Assembly: GCF_008831235.1 (NCBI RefSeq) | Contig: NZ_WBKF01000001.1 | Location: 1,360,529 to 1,424,528, forward strand | Reading direction: 5' to 3' | Length of the DNA: 64,000 nucleotides | Origin: Pseudoclavibacter sp. CFCC 11306 | Lineage (GTDB): Bacteria > Actinomycetota > Actinomycetes > Actinomycetales > Microbacteriaceae | Shown here: piece after piece, positions 9,097 to 17,614 of the stretch | Layout: each line of letters begins with the position of its first letter | Position numbering within the stretch: the stretch's first letter is position 1 | The notes under the pieces: generated by a model | What the model saw: only the letters and a program-made list of their open reading frames with translations | Database searches by the model: none | What the model was told of the DNA's origin: nothing | Translations under genes and position numbers: made by a program

Positions 9097-11445
9097 TCAG
9101 GCCTCGACGCCGAGCTTCTCACGCTCGGCACGGGCGGCGGCGACCATGTCGGTCAGCGCAGGCACCACCTCTTCGTAGCGGCGTGTCTTCAGCCCGCAGT
9201 CGGGGTTGACCCACAGCAGCTGGTCGGGAATCGACTCGAGCGCGATGTCGAGCAGCCCCTCGATGTCGGCCTCAGTGGGCACGCGCGGCGAGTGGATGTC
9301 GTAGACGCCCGGCCCGACCCCGCGGCTGAAGCCGGCGGCCTTGATGTCGCGCACGATGTCCATCTTCGAGCGCTCGGCCTCGACCGAGGTCACATCGGCG
9401 TCGAGCCCGTCGACGGCGTCGATGACCTGGCCGAACTCCGAGTAGCAGAGGTGGGTGTGAATCTGCGTGCGGTCTGCGGCGCCGGCGGTCGCCAGACGGA
9501 ACGACCCGACCGACCACTTGAGATAGTCGGCGTGGTCTGCGCGCTTCAGCGGCAGCAGCTCGCGAATGGCCGGCTCGTCGACCTGCACGATGTCGATGCC
9601 TGCGGCCTCGAGATCGGCGATCTCGTCGCGCAGCGCCAAGGCGACCTGGTCAGCGGTGACGCCCTTCGGCTGATCGTCGCGCACGAACGACCAGGCCAGA
9701 ATCGTCACGGGGCCGGTGAGCATGCCCTTGACCTGCTTCTCGGTGAGTGACTGCGCATAGCTGATCCACTCGACCGTGAACGGCTTCGGGCGCACCACGT
9801 CGCCCCAGAGGATGCTCGGGCGCGTGCAGCGCGACCCGTACGACTGCACCCAGCCGTTCTCGGTCACGTCGAAGCCCTCGAAGTTCTCGGCGAAGTACTG
9901 CACCATGTCGTTGCGCTCGGCCTCGCCGTGCACGAGTACGTCAAGACCGATCTCTTCCTGCAACTTCACGACGTCGGCGATGTGCCCCCTGATCTGCTCG
10001 TTGTAGGCGGCCTCGTCGATCTCACCCTTGGTGAACTGCGAGCGCGTGCGGCGGATCTCCGGCGTCTGCGGGAACGATCCGATGGTGGTCGTCGGCAGCA
10101 GCGGCAGCCCCAGCTCGGCCTGCTGCACCTGCGCACGCTCAGCATACGGTGTGCGTGTGAAGTCGGCGTCGGTGAGGGCCGAGATGCGTGCACCCACCTC
10201 GGGGCGGTGCACGCCGGCATGCTCAGCGCGGGATGCCAGCGCGGCAGCCGCTTCGTCGAACGCTGCCTGCACCCCCGCTTTGTCGCCGTCGTAGGCGCGG
10301 GCGAGTGTGACGATCTCGACGACCTTCTCTGCTGCGAAGGCCAGCCAGGAGCGCAGTTCGTCGCTCAGCTTCGACTCATCGTCGAGCGTGTGCGGCACAT
10401 GGAACAGCGAGGTCGAGCTCGAGGCCACGACTCGACCCGCCAACGGGCGCAGCTCTTCGAGCTTCGCGAGCGCGGCATCCAGATCGGCACGCCAGATGTT
10501 GTGACCGTTGATCACACCGGCGACCACCACTTTGTCTTTGAGTCCGGTCACGCCGGGGGTGTCTGCGGCAGGCACGTCGCCTTCGACCAGGTCGAGTGCT
10601 ATTCCCTCAATCGGGGCCTCGGCAAGTGCAGGCAATGCCTCGTCGAGAGCGGCGTACGACGCCTGGGCGAGAATCTGCGGGCGGGCCTCGAGCGCGCCGA
10701 GCACTTCGTAGGCGTGCTTCGCCGCTGTGATGAGCTTCGGGCGATCACTGGGCAGCAGCTCGCTGACCAGCGCCGACTCGTCGAGCTGCACCCACGGTGC
10801 ATCGAGCTCGGCGAGGCCGGCGAGCACCTCGGCGTAGACCGGCAACAGGTCGTCGAGGCGGTCGAGCGGGTCGAACCCCTCTGGGGCGTCGGCCGTCGGC
10901 TTCGCCAGCGCGAGCAGCGTGACCGGGCCAACGATGACCGGGCGGGTCACGAACCCGTGCGAGAGCGCCTCGGCGAAGAGCAGGGCCGGCTGATCGCTGC
11001 CCTGGCGGAAGGTGGTGTCGGGCCCGATCTCGGGCACGAGGTAGTGGTAGTTCGTGTCGAACCATTTGGTCATTTCAAGCGGCTGCACGCGGTCCACTCC
11101 GCGAGCGGCGGCGAAGTAGCCGTCGAGGCTCAGGCTGCCGTCTTCGTCGACCCACTGGTCGAAGCGCTTCGGCAGGGCGCCCACGAGCACGGTGGCGTCG
11201 AGCACCTGGTCGTAGTAGGAGAAGTCGCTGGGGATGCTGGCGTTGTGCGCCTCGAACCCGAGGTCGTGGAGACGGCGCCAGTTGGTCGCACGGATCTCGG
11301 CTGCCGTCTCGGCCAGCTCCTGTGCCTCGATGCGGCCGCCCCAGTAGCGTTCGAGCGCCTTCTTGAGCTCTCGGCTGCGACCGATGCGCGGGTAGCCTAG
11401 TGCAGTGCCGCCTTCAAGGCCGGCCCCTGTGTGTTGAGTAGCCAT
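9097..11445 (-). CDS. metE: Cobalamin-independent methionine synthase
   Basis: A 782-residue enzyme transferring the methyl group of 5-methyl-tetrahydrofolate (polyglutamate) to homocysteine without B12. The N-terminal half (from GYPRIGRSRELKKALE) and C-terminal half (from LPLLPTTTIGSFPQTPEIR) are the duplicated barrels of MetE. Zinc ligands are visible as HTHLCYSEFG (His and Cys near residues 667-669) and NPDCGLKTRRYEE (Cys near 747). The ATG at 11445 follows AGGAAGAG at good spacing, so it starts inside metF; the two genes overlap by 49 bases in different frames and are probably translationally coupled. It is the last gene of the metF-metE unit, followed by a hairpin. Confidence 0.97.
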   Translation of the reverse strand: MATQHTGAGLEGGTALGYPRIGRSRELKKALERYWGGRIEAQELAETAAEIRATNWRRLHDLGFEAHNASIPSDFSYYDQVLDATVLVGALPKRFDQWVDEDGSLSLDGYFAAARGVDRVQPLEMTKWFDTNYHYLVPEIGPDTTFRQGSDQPALLFAEALSHGFVTRPVIVGPVTLLALAKPTADAPEGFDPLDRLDDLLPVYAEVLAGLAELDAPWVQLDESALVSELLPSDRPKLITAAKHAYEVLGALEARPQILAQASYAALDEALPALAEAPIEGIALDLVEGDVPAADTPGVTGLKDKVVVAGVINGHNIWRADLDAALAKLEELRPLAGRVVASSSTSLFHVPHTLDDESKLSDELRSWLAFAAEKVVEIVTLARAYDGDKAGVQAAFDEAAAALASRAEHAGVHRPEVGARISALTDADFTRTPYAERAQVQQAELGLPLLPTTTIGSFPQTPEIRRTRSQFTKGEIDEAAYNEQIRGHIADVVKLQEEIGLDVLVHGEAERNDMVQYFAENFEGFDVTENGWVQSYGSRCTRPSILWGDVVRPKPFTVEWISYAQSLTEKQVKGMLTGPVTILAWSFVRDDQPKGVTADQVALALRDEIADLEAAGIDIVQVDEPAIRELLPLKRADHADYLKWSVGSFRLATAGAADRTQIHTHLCYSEFGQVIDAVDGLDADVTSVEAERSKMDIVRDIKAAGFSRGVGPGVYDIHSPRVPTEADIEGLLDIALESIPDQLLWVNPDCGLKTRRYEEVVPALTDMVAAARAEREKLGVEA

Positions 11446-12548
11446 GGTTCTCTTCCTGTGTTCTGGCCGAGCGCACCTGCAGGCGAAGAGCTGAGGGCGT
11501 CGAACACCCTGAGCGCGGTCGGCTCGTCATTCATGGTGAACAGCTGTATGCCCGGGGCTCCGGCTCGCGCCAGCTTCTCAGCCAGCTCAACTGTGTTCTG
11601 CACCGCGATGTCGCGGCGAGTCTGTGCATCCGGTGCAGCGCCGAGCGCTGCAGCGAGCGCAGGCGGCGGGGTCAGCCCGGAGAGTTCTGAGATGCGCTCG
11701 AGACGGCGCACCGTGGTCGTGGGGGTGAGGCCGGGAACGATCGGCAGCGTCGCACCCGTCGCAGCGACCAGGTCGAGAAAGCGCGCGTAGTCCTCGGCGT
11801 CGAAGAAGTGCTGCGTGATCGCGAAGTCTGCACCCGCCTGCTGTTTGCGAGCGACGTTCTCGGCGTCTTCGCGCAGATCTCGACTGTCGGGATGCCCGGT
11901 CGGGAACGCTGCGACGACGATGCGGATGCGCTGCCCCGCCGCTTCGGCACGCTGGCTCACTCGCGCGATCAGGTCGGTGGCGTGCGGCAGCACCAGGCCG
12001 CTGCCGTCGTCCCGGGCGTCGCCGCGCAGAGCGAGGATGCCCGTGACACCGGCTTCGAGCAGCTCGTCGATCGTCTCGTCGAGCTCGCGCAGAGACGTGG
12101 CCTGGCAGGTGAGGTGCGCATAGGTGGGCACCCCGGACTGTGCGATCCAGGTGACCAGCTCTTTCGTGCCCTCCTGACGGCTGCCCGCCGCGCCGTATGT
12201 CACTGTGACGAAGTCGGGACCGAGTTTCAGGAGCTTGCGCACTGCGGCGACGTTGCGTCGCAGCTGCGGCACTCCCCTGGCTGGGAAGACTTCGAGCGAA
12301 AGCGTGGGCGCTTCGACGCTCGGCAGGGTGTCCCATGCGGGCGTGATGTGCGCTGCGGGCGCATGCAGAGCATCCGCCGCATCATCGCCGTCGTCGAACG
12401 CGTCTTCGCCGGACAGACCGAAGCGGCTCGCGCTGAAGCGGCGCTCAGCAATAGGCTCTTCGGCGCTGGCTCCGGTCGAGACGGCAGCATCGTTCGACCG
12501 CGCGACCTGGGGTCGACGGTCTGCTGCGGGCTGCAAGCTGGCGGTCAT
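11397..12548 (-). CDS. metF: Methylenetetrahydrofolate reductase
   Basis: A 383-residue protein made of an N-terminal low-complexity segment (about 90 residues, rich in Ala, Ser and Asp) and a typical FAD-containing MTHFR barrel. The barrel begins PTLSLEVFPARGV, carries FVTVTYGAAGS and TYAHLTCQA (folate/FAD-site regions), GILALRGDARDDG and DFAITQHFFDA, and ends with the NTVELAEKLARAGAPGIQLFTMN segment. It makes 5-methyl-THF for MetE. The ATG at 12548 is the best candidate, although its ribosome site (ATGAGACC) is weak; a frame up to 12773 is open but runs through the repeat region and looks non-coding. The long variable N-terminus is unusual for the family, and a start closer to the barrel cannot be excluded. 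Confidence 0.93.
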   Translation of the reverse strand: MTASLQPAADRRPQVARSNDAAVSTGASAEEPIAERRFSASRFGLSGEDAFDDGDDAADALHAPAAHITPAWDTLPSVEAPTLSLEVFPARGVPQLRRNVAAVRKLLKLGPDFVTVTYGAAGSRQEGTKELVTWIAQSGVPTYAHLTCQATSLRELDETIDELLEAGVTGILALRGDARDDGSGLVLPHATDLIARVSQRAEAAGQRIRIVVAAFPTGHPDSRDLREDAENVARKQQAGADFAITQHFFDAEDYARFLDLVAATGATLPIVPGLTPTTTVRRLERISELSGLTPPPALAAALGAAPDAQTRRDIAVQNTVELAEKLARAGAPGIQLFTMNDEPTALRVFDALSSSPAGALGQNTGREPWLLNTQGPALKAALH

Positions 12549-12762
12549 AGTGGTCTCATCGTATTCTGCGTCGCTGCGCCGATGCCACACGTGTGACGTC
12601 ACGTTACATCGCGGGGCGCTGCTTCTGCGCAGATTTCGGGGGTCTGGTTTCGGTGCGGTTGTCGGCAAGATCGTTTCAGTGCAATTCGGGCATCGAGAGC
12701 ACAGAAGACGCGGCCAAAACCGATTGATACGCACGTCTTCTGCACACTCGCCGACATTGAAC

Positions 12763-12870
12763 GGGTTCTGCACTCTCGGGGCGGAATCCCCCGGGACTCA
12801 GAACAGGTTCTGCACTCTCGGGGCGGCATCCCCGGGGCTCAGAGCAGGTTCTGCACTCTCGGGAGCTGCC
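12763..12870. repeat. Tandem 41-42 bp repeat array upstream of metF
   Basis: At least three copies of a 41-42 base unit starting TTCTGCACTCTCGGG at 12766, 12808 and 12849, with a degenerate start at about 12738 (TTCTGCACACTCG). Each full unit contains a GGGG...CCCC hairpin, and the junctions are palindromes such as CAGAACAGGTTCTG (12799-12812) and its near copy at 12840-12853. The last unit is truncated. The array sits about 220-300 bases upstream of metF in a 653-base stretch (12549-13201) with no convincing gene. It could be a cluster of regulator sites or a structured leader. Confidence 0.8.
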
Positions 12871-12930
12871 GCGATCGCACCTCACCGCCACGGATTGGCA
12901 GAAAGGGGGCATTCTCGAGCGATCCCGGTA

Positions 12931-12998
12931 CATTCCGTGCAATCCGTGAGGCGACATTCGGTGCAATCCGTGGTGCCCGCATTCCGTGCAATTTCGTG
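12931..12998. repeat. Triple repeat CATTCCGTGCAATCCGTG
   Basis: Three near-identical 18-19 base copies begin at 12931, 12955 and 12980, i.e. every 24-25 bases; the second has one change and the third an inserted T. A shorter relative (CAGTGCAATTCGGG) appears near 12676 on the other side of the 41-bp array. The copies are in the same non-coding stretch between metF and tRNA-Gly. The 24-25 base phasing is not a whole number of helical turns per copy, so a simple same-face operator array is not obvious. Confidence 0.75.
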
Positions 12999-13201
12999 GC
13001 GACGCCGACCAGCCGAGGCAGCTCAGCAACCGGGTTTCTGAGCAAAGGGACTGATCTGTGGCTGCACGTCTGGGCTGTTGCGCAGCTGAAAGTCGAAGTT
13101 CGAGGCACAAGACCGCGTCGGCAAGCAGAGCGACCCGAGAATCCGTGCAGGTGGCTGAGCGGCTCACGGTTCTGATACCCTTACAGGCGGTCACAGACCA
13201 T

Positions 13202-13275
13202 GCGGCTGTAGCTCAATGGTAGAGCGCACGCTTCCCAAGCCTGATACGCGGGTTCGATTCCCGTCAGCCGCTCCA
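13202..13275 (+). tRNA. tRNA-Gly, anticodon CCC
   Basis: A 74-base tRNA including an encoded CCA. The acceptor stem GCGGCTG/CAGCCGC is perfect, the D stem is GCTC/GAGC with loop AATGGTA, the anticodon loop is TTCCCAA (anticodon CCC, reading GGG) and the T arm is GCGGG-TTCGATT-CCCGT. The anticodon stem CACGC/GCCTG has one C-C mismatch in the middle, which is unusual but does not break the fold. The gene stands alone on the plus strand between the metF upstream region and the DUF6541 gene. Confidence 0.96.
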
Positions 13276-13352
13276 TTCAGCTCCGTCTGCAGCAGAGCTC
13301 GCACCAGTCAGCCGCTCGACCGGCCCCAGCGGCACACGCGTCGAGCATCCGC

Positions 13353-15443
13353 TCACTCCCAGCATCCGGTCAGCTCGACAAGTCGCGCCCTCCCCTGCGA
13401 GTACACCACCGTGCCCACTTCGGGCGGGATGTCGCTCAACCCGGGCTTCTTCACGTTGTCGACGATCGCGTCGCCGAAGTCGAGCACGAAGTGCAGATCG
13501 TTCGCACGCACGATCGGGCATGTGCGATCCTTCCAACTGGCATCGCTCAGGTGCCAGTCCAGCGTCTGCAGGTCGTCAGACACGTCGCTGAGAATGTGCA
13601 CGCGCGTCACCGGCACGTTCTCAAAGGCATAGGCGAGCGCACCTCCGTTGCCCGGGTCGACCAGCACGGTCTGCCCCGCCGGCACGAAGTCGCGCAGATG
13701 CGCGAGAACATCGCGCTCATCGGTGTTCAGCAGCTTCGACGTGGGCGAGATGACATAGTCACGCTGCGCCCAGCTCACCACCTGCGCGATCGCCCCGTTG
13801 CGAATCGGCAGCACGAGCACCGCGACCAGCATCAGCAGCAGCACCCCGGCCACCGCCCGCCGCATGGCCTGCGCAGACCGTGACAGTCGATGAGCGTGCT
13901 TCGGCCCGATGCGCATGACCACGATCGTCACCAGCGCCCAGACCGTCGTGAAACCGATGACGGCCAGCGGCAGAAAGCCGAACACCGTGAGCCCGGCGAT
14001 GCGCTTCGGGTCGCGGTAGAACCCTGCGGTGAGCACGTCGCGCAGCAGCGGAACCGGCGACGCCACCACCACCAGATACAGCACCACGGTGAAGCCGAAC
14101 ACGATGATCGGCCACCACCGCCGCGAGCGCAGGCAGCGCACCAGTCCGATCAGCGCCAGCACGCTGACTGCGATGGCCGCGGGGCGGTCGACCGGCCCGT
14201 TCGTCACGATGTCTGTCAGAGCGTCGCGCAGGTTCTCGTCGGCCTTCCACGGTGCCACGTCGAGCCCGGTGCGCAGCACGCCCCACAGCAGCACGAACAC
14301 GCCGGCGACCGACCAGATCGCGATGCGGGTGCCGCGCACGCCCAGCCAGCCGACGAGCGTTTCGCCGGATGCCCCGCGCACTCCCGCCTCTCCGCCGCCG
14401 GCCCGCAGTCGGCGCAGCTGCGGTCCCAGCGTCGCGAAGACGATCATGGCAGCGAACCCCACGGCGGCAAGCAGCGAGTTCGGGTGTGCGAGAGCGAGCC
14501 CCGGCAGCACGAGCAGCAGGGCGGCTGCCGCATTCAGACGGTGCTGCACTGAGTCAGGCCGCTGACGGCAGATCGAGAGCGTCAGCGCCAGCGCCGCGGC
14601 GATCAGCGAGTTGCCCAGCAGGTTCGGGTAGAGCGGCCCCCAGTGCAGAAACAGCCAGGGGAACGCCGGAAAGCACGCGCTCAGCAGACCGCCGGCCAGG
14701 CTGCTCGCCAGGTTCGGCCCGCCGATGGCCTGTGCGAGCCAGATCGCTCCGAGCGGCCAGATCACGGCGCTCACCACAAGCGCCACGACGTTCGTGGCCT
14801 GCGGCACGCCGATTCCGCTGAGCTGTGCGACCAAGGCCACCACGTCGTGCCAGGCGGCCGGGTAGAACGACGAGTTGTTGGCCTTGTTCGTGATCGACCA
14901 CAGTGTCAGCGACGATCCGTCTCCGCTGTCGAGAATCGCGCGCACGGCGTTGAGATGAAACGTCGTGTCGAACAGCTGCATGATGTACTCGGCGTCGGGC
15001 ACAAGTCTGAAGAAGGTCGTCGAGATCAGCACCACCGCGGCGACGAGCGCCAGCAGCCCGGGGATCACACCGCGGCGCCAGGCACCGGTCATCGGCCGCG
15101 ATACATCGGGCCCGGCCGAGACGGGCTGCGCACCGCACGCCACCGACGCCGGACGACGAGCCAGCATCCGCCGAATGACACGACGAAGCACGACGACCAG
15201 CGCGAGAGCGACCGCCCAGCCGATCAGCAGGCACCACAGCGACCAGCGCAGGCCGAGCCGAGGGGTGACGATCGCGCTGACCGCGATCACCGAGACCGAT
15301 ATGGGCGCAGCGGCGCCCCAGACGGCCATACCGCGCAGCCCGAGCACACGGGCGAGCACTGCGCCCGGCACGAGCAGCAGTGCGACAGCGACGAGCATGG
15401 CGGGCACCAGCTCGACCCAGGTCTGCGCCTGTGTGAGGTCCAT
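13353..15443 (-). CDS. DUF6541 polytopic membrane protein
   Basis: A 696-residue protein with roughly 14 hydrophobic segments. After the first helices come DAEYIMQLFDTTFHLNAVRAIL and NNSSFYPAAWHDVVAL, acidic and aromatic motifs in the external loops that recur in the actinobacterial DUF6541 family and resemble GT-C-type glycosyltransferases. The C-terminal extracytoplasmic domain (about 130 residues) contains VLVDPGNGGALAYAFENVPV. A role in transferring sugars to envelope polymers is a reasonable guess but unproven. The start at 15443 (MDLTQAQTWVEL) is chosen because the upstream extension overlaps the promoter region of the divergent deacetylase gene and looks non-coding; its ribosome site (GAGAAC) is modest. 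Confidence 0.75.
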   Translation of the reverse strand: MDLTQAQTWVELVPAMLVAVALLLVPGAVLARVLGLRGMAVWGAAAPISVSVIAVSAIVTPRLGLRWSLWCLLIGWAVALALVVVLRRVIRRMLARRPASVACGAQPVSAGPDVSRPMTGAWRRGVIPGLLALVAAVVLISTTFFRLVPDAEYIMQLFDTTFHLNAVRAILDSGDGSSLTLWSITNKANNSSFYPAAWHDVVALVAQLSGIGVPQATNVVALVVSAVIWPLGAIWLAQAIGGPNLASSLAGGLLSACFPAFPWLFLHWGPLYPNLLGNSLIAAALALTLSICRQRPDSVQHRLNAAAALLLVLPGLALAHPNSLLAAVGFAAMIVFATLGPQLRRLRAGGGEAGVRGASGETLVGWLGVRGTRIAIWSVAGVFVLLWGVLRTGLDVAPWKADENLRDALTDIVTNGPVDRPAAIAVSVLALIGLVRCLRSRRWWPIIVFGFTVVLYLVVVASPVPLLRDVLTAGFYRDPKRIAGLTVFGFLPLAVIGFTTVWALVTIVVMRIGPKHAHRLSRSAQAMRRAVAGVLLLMLVAVLVLPIRNGAIAQVVSWAQRDYVISPTSKLLNTDERDVLAHLRDFVPAGQTVLVDPGNGGALAYAFENVPVTRVHILSDVSDDLQTLDWHLSDASWKDRTCPIVRANDLHFVLDFGDAIVDNVKKPGLSDIPPEVGTVVYSQGRARLVELTGCWE

Positions 15444-15607
15444 CGTCGTTCTCTGCTCTCGTTCGTTCCCTGAGCACCTGCTGTGCACGGTCTTTCCATT
15501 CTGCCCTGCGCGATACGCTGATGTATGCAAGCGCGCGTGAACGCGCAGCCATGCACAGCACCACCACAGAGCTCGAATGGCTTCTGCATTCGAAAGGCGA
15601 TTCACAC

Positions 15608-17593
15608 ATGACCGACAGCTCGACCGACGCGTCTACCGACCAGCCGGAGCTTCCTCGTCGACGGTTTCTCGGGCTCGTCGTGGGCACGCTCGTCGTCGGA
15701 TCCGGAGTCGCCGCAGGCGTCGTGACCGCGGTGCAGAACCACCAGCGCGGCGCACTCGGGTTCGTCCAGACCGGCGACACCGCTGATGCCGACGCCGCGC
15801 CGGTGGTCGACGCAGGATTCGGCGAAACGGTGCCGGTGATCGCCGCAGCGGTGACCGGCCTCGGCGTGCAGCGCACCTTCACGCTCGATCCCTCAGTGTC
15901 GTTCGCCGGCCGCTGGCCCGTGCTCACCGGGCAGGATGCGTTCAACGGCCGCGTCGAGGCCTGGGTTCGCCGAGCGCTGCAGGACTACGCCCACGAGTAC
16001 GCCCGTTCCGGTGGGTTCTCCCCAATGCTCACACCGGTGCCCGGCCATGCCGACGACGGCTCATACGTCGCACCGGCAGAGGCGGTCGACACCGCCGATG
16101 CACTGCGCGCCGGCACCTCGACCGCCGGCTCGACCTGGAGCCGCCCCGATGCCGCACAGGTCGTGGGCTTCAGCGCGGGCAGTCTGCTCGACACCGTGCC
16201 GCTGCCCGGATCGACGCGCAGCGATGCCAACTCCAGGCTCACCGACCGTGCCGAGTTTCCCGAGCCACAGGCGCACGGGCACCTGCTGGCCGTCAGCTGC
16301 GACACGACGCAGGCCACCGGCTCCGTGCTCGGCGTGCAGCTGCGCGCCACCCGCGCCGCCACCGTCGACAACGCCCATCACACGCTCTTCGAGCAGCGAC
16401 AGAGCGTGTTCGTCGACATCTCGAGCGGCACCGCCGGAGTCGGCGGCAGCCTGCTCACCTCCGGCGGACGCAATCGCGCTATCGCCGCCATCGCCACCCT
16501 TTTGGGCACCGATCTCGATGCCCCCATCGGCTCGTCGAAGAAGGACGCGCCGGGCTACGACCCGCTGCGCGACGCGATCGACCGCGGCACCCTGCTCGAC
16601 GATGTCTCGTTCGACCACAGCGGACAGCTCGTGCTGCGTCTGGCCGTCGAGACCGGGCGCCTCGGCGACGAGCAGCGCGAGCAGTGGGCGGCCGGTCTCG
16701 CCACGCCAGGCCTGCTGACCGTGCGTGTGGCGGTCGCAGACGACGACTGCACCGAGTTCGGTCGTGTGGTTCGGCAGGCGGCCGTGCGGCGGATGCCATG
16801 GTCGGGCCCGGCTCGCGCCGGCGCGACCGATGCGCAGGCGGCTCGAACGCAGGTGTCGTTCGCCGCGCCTCTTGCGGCGGAGGCGACCATGGCATCCGCC
16901 GTCAGCACGCTGAGCGCCGACCAGAGCGCGCAGGCCGAACCGCACGACGACGGGCCGGTGCACCCCAGCGCATACGTCTGGCCGACGCCGGCCGACCTCG
17001 TCGCATGTGCCGCGGTGACCTTCGACGACGGGCCGAGCGACTACACCGACACGATCATGGGCGACTTCGCTGCGGCAGGGTCGCACGCGTCGTTCATGGT
17101 CGAGGGGCAGCATGCCGTGATCTATCCGCAGCAGATTCGCGACGAGATCGCACAGGGGCACACGGTGTGCAACCACACATGGGATCATCCCGCGCTGACC
17201 GATCTCACCTCGGCGCAGGTTCGAGACCAGCTGACTCGCACCGATGACGCGGTCGAACGCATCTGCGGGGTGCGCCCTGCTCATGTGCGGCCGCCGTACG
17301 GCTTCTTTGACGATACGGTCGCGCAGGCGTCACCGCACCCGTTGGTGCTGTGGGACGTCGACTCGCTCGACTGGAAGGAGCCCGGACAGAGCGTCGTGCA
17401 CGACAAGATCCTGCGCGAGGCGAAGGCCGGGTCGATCGTGCTGATGCACGACGTGCACGAGCCGACAATGGAGATGATGCCGAAGCTGCTGCACGATCTG
17501 CGCGCCTCGGGCCTCACTCTGGTGAATCTCGACACGCTGCTGGCCCGAGTGCCCGAGCAGCAGACGCAGAACGTCATTCACCGTCTCGGGTAG
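15608..17593 (+). CDS. Tat-exported polysaccharide deacetylase (NodB domain)
   Basis: A 661-residue protein. A twin-arginine signal (RRRFLGLVVGTLVVGS, from residue 17) precedes a long N-terminal region of about 430 residues, part of which (HLLAVSCDTTQATGSVLGVQLRA) resembles the DUF3298/PdaC-type regions found before NodB domains. The catalytic NodB domain spans about residues 465-640 and has all five motifs: TFDDGPSDYTD, NHTWDHPALTD with the metal-binding histidines, RPPYGFFD, WDVDSLDW and VLMHDVH. It likely removes acetyl groups from peptidoglycan or another extracellular glycan after export of the folded, metal-loaded enzyme. The start at 15608 follows AAAGGCG. It is divergent from the DUF6541 gene. 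Confidence 0.88.
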   Translation: MTDSSTDASTDQPELPRRRFLGLVVGTLVVGSGVAAGVVTAVQNHQRGALGFVQTGDTADADAAPVVDAGFGETVPVIAAAVTGLGVQRTFTLDPSVSFAGRWPVLTGQDAFNGRVEAWVRRALQDYAHEYARSGGFSPMLTPVPGHADDGSYVAPAEAVDTADALRAGTSTAGSTWSRPDAAQVVGFSAGSLLDTVPLPGSTRSDANSRLTDRAEFPEPQAHGHLLAVSCDTTQATGSVLGVQLRATRAATVDNAHHTLFEQRQSVFVDISSGTAGVGGSLLTSGGRNRAIAAIATLLGTDLDAPIGSSKKDAPGYDPLRDAIDRGTLLDDVSFDHSGQLVLRLAVETGRLGDEQREQWAAGLATPGLLTVRVAVADDDCTEFGRVVRQAAVRRMPWSGPARAGATDAQAARTQVSFAAPLAAEATMASAVSTLSADQSAQAEPHDDGPVHPSAYVWPTPADLVACAAVTFDDGPSDYTDTIMGDFAAAGSHASFMVEGQHAVIYPQQIRDEIAQGHTVCNHTWDHPALTDLTSAQVRDQLTRTDDAVERICGVRPAHVRPPYGFFDDTVAQASPHPLVLWDVDSLDWKEPGQSVVHDKILREAKAGSIVLMHDVHEPTMEMMPKLLHDLRASGLTLVNLDTLLARVPEQQTQNVIHRLG

Positions 17594-17614
17594 CCCCGCG
17601 GTGTGCCGGCCCGG

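Noticed and set aside
9928-11400. A 490-codon open frame antisense to metE
   Set aside because: MetE on the other strand is conserved over its full length; the antisense frame is rich in Arg, Glu and His with no domain, as expected for a mirror frame.
12766-12870. A CRISPR array
   Set aside because: The units are contiguous and similar over their entire length, without variable spacers, and no cas gene is visible nearby.
12205-13041. A plus-strand gene across the metF start and the repeats
   Set aside because: The frame has no conserved domain, crosses repeats and runs antisense to metF.
12549-13201. A cobalamin or SAM riboswitch before metF
   Set aside because: No B12-box-like element (GCCACTG-type), SAM-I-like stem arrangement or other consensus could be seen; only the repeats were found.
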